A DNA stretch of 64,000 bases, from positions 310,001 to 374,000 of the forward strand of contig CAVPRS010000002.1 of the NCBI GenBank assembly GCA_963707895.1, given 5' to 3'. This document shows, one piece after another, positions 8,920 through 16,578 of the stretch; the stretch's first letter is position 1; every line of letters starts with the position of its first letter. The notes beneath the pieces were generated by a model, which was not told the DNA's origin, did not search any database, and worked only from the letters and a program-made list of their open reading frames with translations. The translations under genes were made by a program, and so were the position numbers. This DNA is from Fodinibacter sp963707895. Lineage in GTDB: Bacteria > Actinomycetota > Actinomycetes > Actinomycetales > Dermatophilaceae.

Positions 8920-9708
8920 CTACGGCTTCCAGGTGTAGGGCGTCGTCGTCGACACCTTGACCAGCCCCGACCGCTCGAGGATGGGGCGGGAGAACTCCGT
9001 GGAGTCGCTGTGGATGACGGTCCTCCCGAGCCGCAGCGCCGACCTCGCGCGTGCCGCCGTGAGGGCTCGGTAGATGCCCTTGCCGCGCCACGGCACGAGG
9101 GTCGACCCACCCCAGATGCCCGCCACGACACTGTTCTCGACCGGCTCGAGGCGTCCGGCGCTCACCATGACGCCATCGGCCTCGGCGACCCAGAGCTCCA
9201 TGCCGTCGCGCAGGGCGAGGCGGCGCAGCAGGCTCTCGGCCCGGTCGTCCGAGACCGGGTCCCCGAACGCCTCGTCGGCCATCGCGCTCATGGCCCGCAC
9301 GTCGGCCTCGTCGGTGACGACGCGCATGCGGACGCCCTCGGGCAGGGCCACGTCGACCGCGAGCAGGCGCGCCTCGCCCATCATGATCGACTCGGGGTCC
9401 TCCGGGGCGAAGCCGGCGTCCACCAGGGCTTCGTGGAGCCCGGGCGCGTGGTCGTGTCCGCGGCTCTTCCACTCGACCTGCGTGATGTCCGGGTCGGCAC
9501 CGAAGTGGGTGACGGTCGAGGCGACGAGGTCGCGGATGCCGGCCTCGTCGGCCCCGTCGAGGTCGCGGTAGGTCACGAAGCCGCGGCCGCCCGCGAAGGT
9601 CACCAGCCGAAGCGGCCCGTGGATGGTGACCGAGAGCGCGCTCGGGGTCTCGGCGTCGGTGCGCAGCTGCTCGTCGTACACGGACAGGAGCGCCTGGGGG
9701 TCGGTCAC
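8920..9708 (-). CDS. GNAT family N-acetyltransferase
   Basis: 262 residues. The C-terminal half carries a GNAT fold with the acetyl-CoA pyrophosphate-binding loop in 'STLVPWRGKGIYRALTAARARSAL', preceded by 'ELWVAEADGVMVSAGRL'. The N-terminal ~110 residues are an additional domain with 'THFGADPDITQVEWKSRGHDH'. Acceptor unknown. It is divergent from the DUF6069/histidine kinase operon across about 150 bases that hold a DosR-box-like palindrome. Confidence 0.85.
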   Translation of the reverse strand: MTDPQALLSVYDEQLRTDAETPSALSVTIHGPLRLVTFAGGRGFVTYRDLDGADEAGIRDLVASTVTHFGADPDITQVEWKSRGHDHAPGLHEALVDAGFAPEDPESIMMGEARLLAVDVALPEGVRMRVVTDEADVRAMSAMADEAFGDPVSDDRAESLLRRLALRDGMELWVAEADGVMVSAGRLEPVENSVVAGIWGGSTLVPWRGKGIYRALTAARARSALRLGRTVIHSDSTEFSRPILERSGLVKVSTTTPYTWKP

Positions 9709-9760
9709 CGGGTCACCGTGTCGCGTTCCGGCCTCGGCGGCAACTCATTTCGACACCAGT

Positions 9761-9774
9761 AGGACGAAAGTCCC
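9761..9774. promoter_or_regulatory. DosR-box-like palindrome
   Basis: AGGACGAAAGTCCC; on the minus strand GGGACTTTCGTCCT. Arms GGAC/GTCC flank an A/T-rich centre, close to the published DosR/DevR box core (GGGACTWWAGTCCC) at 12 of 14 positions by eye. It lies 88 bases upstream of the DUF6069 start in the divergent intergenic region. A second partial GGGACC follows at about 9784. The nearby NarL-type response regulator (11461-12066) is an obvious candidate binder, but that link is inference. Confidence 0.4.
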
Positions 9775-9861
9775 GCCGTGGTCGGGACCTCCTCCCCTGT
9801 GGCCAGGGCGGTCGGCGCCCATAGCGTCGAAGGACCAGATCCGCACCACCAGGAGGAGCCC

Positions 9862-10281
9862 ATGACCACCACCGACCTTCTCGACCAGACACCCCGGACC
9901 CGTCGCGTGCCACTCCGCGTCGACGTCGCGACCGCCGGTGCGGCGGCCATCTGTGCCGTGGTCACCTGGTTCTTCGTCGCCGTGCTGCCGGGTGTCGAGC
10001 TCGTCGTGCGCACCAGTGCTGGGCTGCGGAGCATCGGCGGGGTCGCCGTCGCCGTGACGGCCGCGGTCGCCGCCTTGGCGGGGATGGTGGCCCTGCGGGT
10101 GCTGGCGCGCATCACCCACCGGGCGCTCGGGGTGTGGACCGCCCTGGTCCTGCTCGTGGCGATCGTGTCCCTGTTCGGCCCGCTCGCCGCAGTCACGACG
10201 AGTGCTGCCCTGGCCCTGGTCACGCTGCACTCCGTCGTCGTCGCGGTGGTGCTGGCCGCCGGGCACACGTCCTGCCGATGA
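9862..10281 (+). CDS. DUF6069 family membrane protein
   Basis: 139 residues with four hydrophobic segments (about 25-45, 55-80, 90-110 and 115-135) and the pattern 'VWTALVLLVAIVSLFGPLAA' that I associate with the DUF6069 family. The start is fixed by a strong AGGAGGAG at 9851-9858. Function unknown. It heads a same-strand group with a histidine kinase and response regulator beginning 47 bases later, so it may be a target or membrane partner of that two-component system. Confidence 0.75.
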   Translation: MTTTDLLDQTPRTRRVPLRVDVATAGAAAICAVVTWFFVAVLPGVELVVRTSAGLRSIGGVAVAVTAAVAALAGMVALRVLARITHRALGVWTALVLLVAIVSLFGPLAAVTTSAALALVTLHSVVVAVVLAAGHTSCR

Positions 10282-10327
10282 CTCGTCCGACCGCCCTTCG
10301 CCTGCCGCCGGCGGTAGCGTCGGCGCC

Positions 10328-11464
10328 GTGCCGGCAACCCAGGTGACCCGCCCCGACGCGCACGTCGTGCAGCGGCACGGCGCCGTCCTGGTCTGGGTGC
10401 CGGTGATCCTCGGTGGGGTGCTGCTCGAGCTGCCCGACGGTGCACCCGCGGTCGCCGCCGACCTCGCGCTGGTGGCGACCGGGGCGGTCGCCTGCGTGGT
10501 GGCCGTGCTCACCAGCTGGCCGCGGCCGTCCCGTCGCTCGTGCGTCGCCGTTGCCGTGCTCGCGGTCGCCGTGACGGCCGGCTCGCTGGCCTGGTCGGCG
10601 TGGGCGCCCGCGTGGCTGCTCGTGGCGATGTCGGCAGCGGTGGCCCTCCCGACGCCTGTCGCCGTGGTGGCCGTGCCGGCCTCCGCCGTCGCCTCGGCGT
10701 GGACGCTCTCTCGCTGGGGAGCGACCCGCGACGAGCTGCTGGCGCAGGCGTTCGTCGTGCTCCTGGCCGGGGCGGCCGCCGCCGCGTTCGCGCGGCTCGT
10801 GTCGACGGCCGACGAGCTGCGCAGCACCCGGGAGGAGCTCGCCGAGGCCGCGGTGGCGCGCGAGCGCGAGCGCTTCTCGCGCGACCTGCACGACACCCTC
10901 GGCCACACCCTGTCGGTGATGGTCGTCAAGGCGGCCGTCGTGCGCCGCCTCGTGCCCACCGACCCGGTGGCGGCGGCCGAGCACGCCGCCGACATCGAGG
11001 AGGTCGGTCGCCAGGCGATGGCACAGCTGCGCGACACGGTCGACGGGGCCGTCGTGCCGATCCTGGCCGACGAGCTCCGAGAGGCGCAGACGTCGCTGAC
11101 CGCGGCCGGGATCCGGGCCACGGTGCGGTCAGCACAGTCGGTGCCCGGGGCGGTCGCAGCGCCGCTGGCCTGGGCGGTGCGCGAGGGCGTGACGAACGTG
11201 CTGCGCCACTCGGGCGCCAGCGAGTGCCGGGTCGACGTGACCCGCGAGGGCGGTCGGGTGCGGCTCACGATCACCGACGACGGGGTCGGCGTGCCCTCGG
11301 CCTCCGACGGCCTGGTCGAGGATGCCGGTCCCGGCGGGAGGCGGGGTGGGCTGGACGGGCTGGCCGATCGGCTGTCCGCCGCCCGCGGCGGCCTCGACGT
11401 CGCCCGCGGGGGCGACGGCTTCACCCTCACCGCCTGGGTGCCGGACGGGACGGGGTCGATGTGA
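10328..11464 (+). CDS. Sensor histidine kinase (NarL/DesK-type, HisKA_3)
   Basis: 378 residues from a GTG start. The N-terminal ~150 residues form about five membrane helices without a clear extracytoplasmic sensor domain. A coiled linker then leads to the HisKA_3 dimerisation helix 'RERFSRDLHDTLGHTLSVMV' with phospho-acceptor His188, and a HATPase_c domain with N-box 'REGVTNVLRHSGAS' and G-box 'TDDGVGVPS'. The last codons overlap the start of the response regulator (GTGA), the usual arrangement for a cognate pair. The signal sensed is unknown. Confidence 0.92.
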   Translation: MPATQVTRPDAHVVQRHGAVLVWVPVILGGVLLELPDGAPAVAADLALVATGAVACVVAVLTSWPRPSRRSCVAVAVLAVAVTAGSLAWSAWAPAWLLVAMSAAVALPTPVAVVAVPASAVASAWTLSRWGATRDELLAQAFVVLLAGAAAAAFARLVSTADELRSTREELAEAAVARERERFSRDLHDTLGHTLSVMVVKAAVVRRLVPTDPVAAAEHAADIEEVGRQAMAQLRDTVDGAVVPILADELREAQTSLTAAGIRATVRSAQSVPGAVAAPLAWAVREGVTNVLRHSGASECRVDVTREGGRVRLTITDDGVGVPSASDGLVEDAGPGGRRGGLDGLADRLSAARGGLDVARGGDGFTLTAWVPDGTGSM

Positions 11465-12066
11465 TCAGGGTGCTGCTGGCCGAGGACCAGGCGATGATGC
11501 GTGGCGCACTGGCGGTGCTGCTCGGGCTCGAGCCCGACATCGAGGTCGTCGCCGAGGTGTCGACGGGCACTGCCATCCTGCCGATGGCGCTCGAGACACA
11601 CCCCGACGTCGCCCTCCTCGACATCGAGCTCCCCGGACGCAGCGGCCTCGATGCGGCAGCGGACCTCGTACGCGCGCTGCCCGGCTGCGCGGTGGTCATG
11701 GTCACGACGTTCGCGCGGCCCGGCTACGTGCAGCGGGCGATGGCGGCTGGGGCGCGCGGCTTCCTCGTCAAGGACCGCCCGGCCGAGGAGCTCGCCGACG
11801 CCGTGCGGCGGGTCGCCGCCGGCGGCACCGTCGTCGACCCGGTGCTGGCGCGCAGCGCGCTGCGCGACGCGGCATCCCCGCTCACCGACCGCGAACGTGC
11901 GGTGCTCGTCGAGGCGGAGGGTGGGGCGACGATCGCCGACATCGCGGCCCGCCTGCACCTGTCGGTGAGCACCGTGCGCAACTACCTGTCGAGTGCGATC
12001 GGCAAGACCGGCACCCGCAACAAGGTCGAGGCCGCACTACAGGCCCGCCGGATGGGCTGGCTCTAG
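11461..12066 (+). CDS. LuxR/NarL-family response regulator
   Basis: 201 residues. Receiver domain with acidic pocket 'AEDQ' and phospho-acceptor Asp54 in 'VALLDIELPG', Thr in 'VTTF' and Lys in 'LVKD'. The C-terminal LuxR-type helix-turn-helix is in 'LTDRERAVLVEAEGGATIADIAARLHLSVSTVRNYLSSAIGK'. GTG start overlapping the kinase stop by 4 bases makes it that kinase's cognate regulator. It may act on the palindrome upstream of its own operon. Confidence 0.93.
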   Translation: MIRVLLAEDQAMMRGALAVLLGLEPDIEVVAEVSTGTAILPMALETHPDVALLDIELPGRSGLDAAADLVRALPGCAVVMVTTFARPGYVQRAMAAGARGFLVKDRPAEELADAVRRVAAGGTVVDPVLARSALRDAASPLTDRERAVLVEAEGGATIADIAARLHLSVSTVRNYLSSAIGKTGTRNKVEAALQARRMGWL

Positions 12067-12076
12067 GGCCGCCGAG

Positions 12077-12451
12077 TCACTGGGCCGTCGGCCAGGTGGT
12101 GGAACGGGCGATCTCGCGACGCCGCGCATCCACCAGGTGCTCGACGAGCTCGGCCGGCAGTGGCTCGTCGATCGCGAACTGGACCGAGCCCTTCGCCGTG
12201 ACGTAGTCCGTCAGCTCGTCGGCCAGCTCGGCCGTGATGGACCCGCTCATCGGCAGGTAGGTGCAGTGGTCCTTGTAGGAGGCGAACCCCGCCACCCCCT
12301 TGCCGCCGACCTTGAAGCACGGCACGCCGTAGGCGATCCCCTGCTCCGCGTCGGGCAGGAGGGCCGCGAGCACGGCCCTCAGGCGCTCGAGCGTCGAGCG
12401 CTGCGGCTCCGGCACCGCGGCAAGGTAGTCGTCGACCTCTGCATCGGACAT
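12077..12451 (-). CDS. DUF1801 / iron-chaperone-like small protein
   Basis: 124 residues resembling the YdhG/DUF1801 family: 'DDYLAAVPEPQRSTLERLRAVLAALLPDAEQGIAYGVPCFKVGGKGVAGFASYKDHCTYLP' has the family's helix pair followed by 'YG.P.FK..G' and 'FA.YK.H...P'. Some family members are named iron chaperones, but the role here is unproven. ATG 12451 is preferred over the in-frame GTG 12475 because a GAGAGAGGG lies about 9 bases before it. It converges with the response regulator gene, 10 bases apart. Confidence 0.8.
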   Translation of the reverse strand: MSDAEVDDYLAAVPEPQRSTLERLRAVLAALLPDAEQGIAYGVPCFKVGGKGVAGFASYKDHCTYLPMSGSITAELADELTDYVTAKGSVQFAIDEPLPAELVEHLVDARRREIARSTTWPTAQ

Positions 12452-12504
12452 GGCAGCGACCCTCTCTCTCGACACGAGAAGTATGCCGGTGATCTGCTGG
12501 TGCC

Positions 12505-13554
12505 ATGGTTGCCGAGCTGCTCAGACCCGCGAAGGCGCGGGCCGGTGAGCGCGTGGCCGTGCTGTCACCGTCGTTCGCCGCCCCGGGGGTCGCGCCGGCC
12601 GTGCACGAGCAGGCGCTGCGACGCCTCGAGGAGCTGACCGGGCTGGTGCCGGTCGAGTACCCGACGACCCGGCAGGTCGGAGCCGACGCGAGGGCGAGGG
12701 CCGACGACCTCAACGCGGCGTTCGGCGACCCCGACATCCGGGCGGTGCTGGCGACCATCGGGGGCGAGGACCAGATCACCGTCATTCCCCACCTCGACGC
12801 CGACCTGGTGCGCGCCGACCCCAAGCCCTTCCTCGGCTACAGCGACAACACCAACCTCCTGAGCTGGCTGTGGACCCAGGGCGTGGCGGGGTTCTACGGC
12901 GGGTCGACCCAGGTGCAGCTCGGCGCCGGACCGGGTGTCGACCCGTGCCACCTCGCGTCGCTGCGGGCCGCGCTGCTCACCGGTGGGCGCCTCGAGGTGC
13001 TCGAGCCCGGTGAGTCGGAGGACTTCGGCGTCGACTGGGCCGACCCGCGCTCACTGACCGAGTTCGGCGAGCGCGAACCCACCGAGCCGTGGGCGTGGGC
13101 CGGCCCCGCACGCAGCGTCACCGGCCGTACGTGGGGCGGGTGCGTCGAGGTGCTCCAGTGGCTGCTCACCGCCGGCCGCTTCCCCGGCGACCCCGCGGTG
13201 CTCGAGGGCGGGGTGCTCCTCCTCGAGACCAGCGAGAACGTCATCCCGAGCACCGAGTTCCGGGACGTGGTGCGCAGCCTCGGCGAGCGGGGGCTGCTGG
13301 CTGCCGCGGACGCCGTGCTCGTCGGCAGGCCTGCTGCGTCGAACTTCGAGCACCGCGGCTCCTTCGAGGAACGGGCAGCGCACCGAGCGGCGCAGCGGGA
13401 TGCCGCGATCGAGGTGGTGGGGCGCTACAACCCCGATGCCGTGGTCTGCGTCGGCGTGCCCTTCGGCCACACGCGGCCTCAGTGGATCCTCCCCTACGGC
13501 GGAGAGGTCACCGTCGACGGCGCCACGCGACGGGTCTGGGCCGACTACTCCTGA
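12505..13554 (+). CDS. S66 family LD-carboxypeptidase / MccF-like peptidase
   Basis: 349 residues with the S66 serine peptidase triad: nucleophile Ser113 in 'GYSDNT', Glu241 in 'LLLETSEN' and His322 in 'FGHTRPQ'. The N terminus ('AGERVAVLSPSFA') and 'VLATIGGEDQ' match the first Rossmann-like half. Relatives either trim the murein tetrapeptide (LdcA) or cleave microcin C-type peptide-nucleotides (MccF), and length and sequence style lean toward the MccF-like branch. No signal peptide, so cytosolic. It stands alone, 92 bases before recQ. Confidence 0.88.
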   Translation: MVAELLRPAKARAGERVAVLSPSFAAPGVAPAVHEQALRRLEELTGLVPVEYPTTRQVGADARARADDLNAAFGDPDIRAVLATIGGEDQITVIPHLDADLVRADPKPFLGYSDNTNLLSWLWTQGVAGFYGGSTQVQLGAGPGVDPCHLASLRAALLTGGRLEVLEPGESEDFGVDWADPRSLTEFGEREPTEPWAWAGPARSVTGRTWGGCVEVLQWLLTAGRFPGDPAVLEGGVLLLETSENVIPSTEFRDVVRSLGERGLLAAADAVLVGRPAASNFEHRGSFEERAAHRAAQRDAAIEVVGRYNPDAVVCVGVPFGHTRPQWILPYGGEVTVDGATRRVWADYS

Positions 13555-13646
13555 TCCCTCATGTTCATCCCCCGATACTCCTCCCTCGACCGCCTGTGGA
13601 CGGTGCGGGCGGTGGTGTCGGCCGCCCGGCATACGGTGGGGTGACC

Positions 13647-15806
13647 ATGACGAACCCGACGGATGCCGTGACGGCCCCTCCCGCTCCTGCTGCTCCCTCC
13701 GCTCCCACCCCTGCCCTCACCACCGAGGCGCGCACTGCGCTGCGCAGGCTCGTGGGGCGCGACGACGCCGACTTCCGCGACGGGCAGCTCGAAGCGGTCT
13801 CGGCGCTGGTCGAGGACCGGGCCCGCGTGCTCGTCGTGCAGCGCACCGGCTGGGGCAAGTCGGCCGTCTACTTCGTCGCCACCGCGCTGCGGCGGGCGCA
13901 GGGTGCCGGTCCCACCGTCATCATCAGCCCCCTCCTGGCCCTGATGCGTGACCAGATCGCGGCGGCCGAGCGGGCCGGCATCCGGGCGGTGACGATGAAC
14001 TCCGCCAACGCCCAGGACTGGGACACCGTGCGCGAGGCGCTGGCGACCGACGCCGTCGACGTGCTGCTCGTCAGCCCCGAGCGACTCAACAACCCGCGCT
14101 TCCGCGACGAACAGCTGCCCGACCTCGCCCGACGCTGCGGGCTGCTCGTCGTCGACGAGGCGCACTGCGTCAGCGACTGGGGTCACGACTTCCGGCCCGA
14201 CTACCGGCGCATCCGCGACCTGCTGGCCGGGCTGCCCGCCGACACGCCGGTGCTCGCCACCACCGCCACGGCCAACGCGCGGGTGGTCACCGACGTCGTC
14301 GAGCAGCTCGAGGTGGGCGGCCGGTCGGTGCTCACGGTGCGCGGCGGGCTGGCCCGCGACTCGCTGCGGCTCGGCGTGCTGCGCTCGATGTCGCCCGAGC
14401 AGCGGCTCGGCTGGCTGGTCGCCCACCTCGACGAGCTGCCCGGCAGCGGCATCGTCTACACGCTCACCGTGTCCGCGGCCGAGGACGTCGCCGCAGCCCT
14501 GTCCGATGCCGGGCTGCCGGTCGCGTCCTACACCGGGCGCACCGACCCGGCCGACCGCGAGCGCCTCGAGGGTGCGTTGCGGCGCAACGAGGTCAAGGCG
14601 CTCGTGGCCACCTCGGCGCTCGGCATGGGGTTCGACAAGCCCGACCTGGGGTTCGTCGTGCACCTGGGTGCTCCCAACTCCCCGGTGGCCTACTACCAGC
14701 AGGTCGGTCGCGCCGGCCGCGCCACCGAGCGCGCCGACGTGGTGCTGCTGCCCGGGCCCGAGGACAAGGACATCTGGGCCTACTTCGCCTCCGTGTCGAT
14801 GCCCCGCGAGGAGCAGGCGGAGGCCGTGCTGCGCACCCTCGCCGAGTCGGGGCGCGCGCTGTCGACGGCCGCGCTCGAGACGGCGGTCGACGTGCGGCGC
14901 ACCCGGCTCGAGCTGCTGCTCAAGGTGCTCGACGTCGACGGCGCCGTGCAGCGGGTGTCGGGCGGCTGGGTCGCCACCGGGGTCCCCTGGACCTACGACG
15001 CCGAGCGCTACGAGCGGGTCGCGGCCGCCCGGCAGACCGAGCAGCAGCTGATGGTCGACTACGAGCACAGCGACGCGTGCCGCATGGCCTTCCTCCAGGA
15101 GTGCCTCGACGACGAGACCGCGGTGCCGTGCGGGCGGTGCGACGGTTGCGCCGGACCCTGGTACCCCACCGACGTGCCCGAGCGCGTGGTCGGAGCAGCG
15201 CGCGAGCGGCTGGCCCGCGCCGGGGTCGACCTCGACCCACGCGTGCAGTGGCCCACCGGCATGGACCGGCTCGGTGTGCCGGTCAAGGGCAAGATCGGCC
15301 CCGACGAGGCGCTGCTGCCCGGGCGGGCGCTGGCGCGGATGTCCGACCTGGGATGGGGGCAGCGGCTGCGCGACGTGCTGCGCGACGACGCGCCCGCCCA
15401 CCCCGACCTGCTGCGCGCCTGCGTGCCCGTCCTCGCCGAGTGGGGCTGGGCGCAGCGCCCGGTCGGCGTGGTCGCCGTGCCGTCACGCTCGCGGCCTTCG
15501 CTGGTCGCCTCGGTGGCCGCGGGGCTCGCCGAGATGGGGCGGCTCCCCCTCCTCGGGTCGCTCGACCTCGCCCATGGCGGGCCCACGGGCGAGCCGGGCG
15601 GCAACAGCGCGTTCCGCCTCGCCGGGGTGTGGGAGCGCCTCGTCGTCGGCCCCGAGCTCGCTGCGCGACTGGCCGAGGTCGACGGACCCGTCCTGCTCGT
15701 CGACGACCTGGTGTCGTCGCGATGGACCCTCACGGTCGCGGGCCGGGCGCTACGCCAGGCCGGCGCCCGGGGCGTCCTGCCCTTCGCGCTCGCCGTCGAC
15801 GGCTGA
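13647..15806 (+). CDS. recQ: RecQ-family ATP-dependent DNA helicase with C-terminal PRTase-like motif
   Basis: 719 residues. Superfamily 2 helicase motifs in order: 'QRTGWGKSAVYF' (Walker A), 'TVIISPLLALMRDQ' (Ia), 'VVDEAHCVSDWGHDFRPDY' (DEAH and RecQ aromatic loop), 'LATTATAN' (III), 'YYQQVGRAGR' (VI), then a four-Cys RecQ zinc site in 'ACRMAFLQEC...CGRCDGC'. The last ~200 residues are not HRDC-like: 'GPVLLVDDLVSSRWTLTVAGRALRQAGA' resembles the PRPP-binding loop of type I phosphoribosyltransferases. A 3'-5' helicase in DNA repair is the expected role; the tail's role is unknown. The ATG at 13647 has GGTGGGG upstream. The 3' end overlaps the convergent yczE by 57 bases. Confidence 0.9.
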   Translation: MTNPTDAVTAPPAPAAPSAPTPALTTEARTALRRLVGRDDADFRDGQLEAVSALVEDRARVLVVQRTGWGKSAVYFVATALRRAQGAGPTVIISPLLALMRDQIAAAERAGIRAVTMNSANAQDWDTVREALATDAVDVLLVSPERLNNPRFRDEQLPDLARRCGLLVVDEAHCVSDWGHDFRPDYRRIRDLLAGLPADTPVLATTATANARVVTDVVEQLEVGGRSVLTVRGGLARDSLRLGVLRSMSPEQRLGWLVAHLDELPGSGIVYTLTVSAAEDVAAALSDAGLPVASYTGRTDPADRERLEGALRRNEVKALVATSALGMGFDKPDLGFVVHLGAPNSPVAYYQQVGRAGRATERADVVLLPGPEDKDIWAYFASVSMPREEQAEAVLRTLAESGRALSTAALETAVDVRRTRLELLLKVLDVDGAVQRVSGGWVATGVPWTYDAERYERVAAARQTEQQLMVDYEHSDACRMAFLQECLDDETAVPCGRCDGCAGPWYPTDVPERVVGAARERLARAGVDLDPRVQWPTGMDRLGVPVKGKIGPDEALLPGRALARMSDLGWGQRLRDVLRDDAPAHPDLLRACVPVLAEWGWAQRPVGVVAVPSRSRPSLVASVAAGLAEMGRLPLLGSLDLAHGGPTGEPGGNSAFRLAGVWERLVVGPELAARLAEVDGPVLLVDDLVSSRWTLTVAGRALRQAGARGVLPFALAVDG

Positions 15807-16517
15807 CGTCACGGCTGCAGCTGCGGCTGCTCTCCCCCGTGGCGCCGGGCGCTCGACCCGCACGGTCAGCCTCGGCAGGAAGAGCTGTACGACGTGGCCG
15901 ATGAGCAGCGCGTAGAGCACGGTGCCGATCCCCACGATGCCGCCGAGCGCAAACCCGAGCACCACGACGGTCACCTCGATCGACGTGCGCACCAACCGGA
16001 TCGAGCGGCCGGTGCGGCGAGCCAGCCCGGTCATCAGCCCGTCGCGGGCACCGGGGCCGAGCTGGCTCCCGATGTACATCGCGCCCGCCACCCCGTTGCC
16101 GACGATGGCCAGCAGCATCACCGCGACCCGCCAGCCGAGTCCCTCGATGGTCGGGACGACGGCGAGCGTCGCGTCGATGACCACCCCGATCACCACGGCG
16201 TTGAGCACCGTGCCGAGCCCGGGCCACTGCCGCAAGGGGATCCACAGCAGCAGCACCACGAACGACACCACGATGCTCATCGCGCCGTAGGAGATCGGGA
16301 TGTGCTGGATCAGGCCGTACTGCAGCACGCCCCACGGCTCGAGGCCGAGGTCGGCCCGGAGCAGCAGTGCCATGGAGATGCCGAAGAGCACCAGGCCGAC
16401 GAGCAGCTGGCTGATCCGGTGCACCAGTCGCCCGGCCCGCAGCTGCTCCAGCGGCGTCATCGGCACCAGCTCGACGCGGCGGGCCGCGCCACGGCGCAGC
16501 GCCTGGATCGGGGTCAT
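15750..16517 (-). CDS. yczE: YczE/YitT-type membrane protein
   Basis: 255 residues with about five or six membrane helices. 'LGLEPWGVLQYGL' and 'GSQLGPGARDGLMTGLARRTGRSIRLVRTSIE' are characteristic of the YczE/YyaS/YitT family of integral membrane proteins of unknown transport or sensor function. It is transcribed divergently from a MocR regulator, an arrangement conserved widely as yczR-yczE. The C-terminal Ala/Arg-rich tail overlaps the 3' end of recQ by 57 bases. The ATG is 61 bases from the yczR start. Confidence 0.88.
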   Translation of the reverse strand: MTPIQALRRGAARRVELVPMTPLEQLRAGRLVHRISQLLVGLVLFGISMALLLRADLGLEPWGVLQYGLIQHIPISYGAMSIVVSFVVLLLWIPLRQWPGLGTVLNAVVIGVVIDATLAVVPTIEGLGWRVAVMLLAIVGNGVAGAMYIGSQLGPGARDGLMTGLARRTGRSIRLVRTSIEVTVVVLGFALGGIVGIGTVLYALLIGHVVQLFLPRLTVRVERPAPRGRAAAAAAVTSAVDGEREGQDAPGAGLA

Positions 16518-16537
16518 GGCTCCATCCTGCCCCGAAG

Positions 16538-16576
16538 TGGCCTTGGTTTCGATGGCCAATCCTGCAACAGTGGCCA
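16538..16576. promoter_or_regulatory. Candidate YczR operator: three TGGCC direct repeats
   Basis: TGGCC occurs at 16538, 16553 and 16571 in the 61-base region between the divergent yczE and yczR starts, spaced 15 and 18 bases apart. MocR regulators typically bind paired direct repeats in such divergent regions and repress themselves. This is a positional inference; in GC-rich DNA a 5-mer repeat can arise by chance. Confidence 0.35.
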
Positions 16577-16578
16577 CC

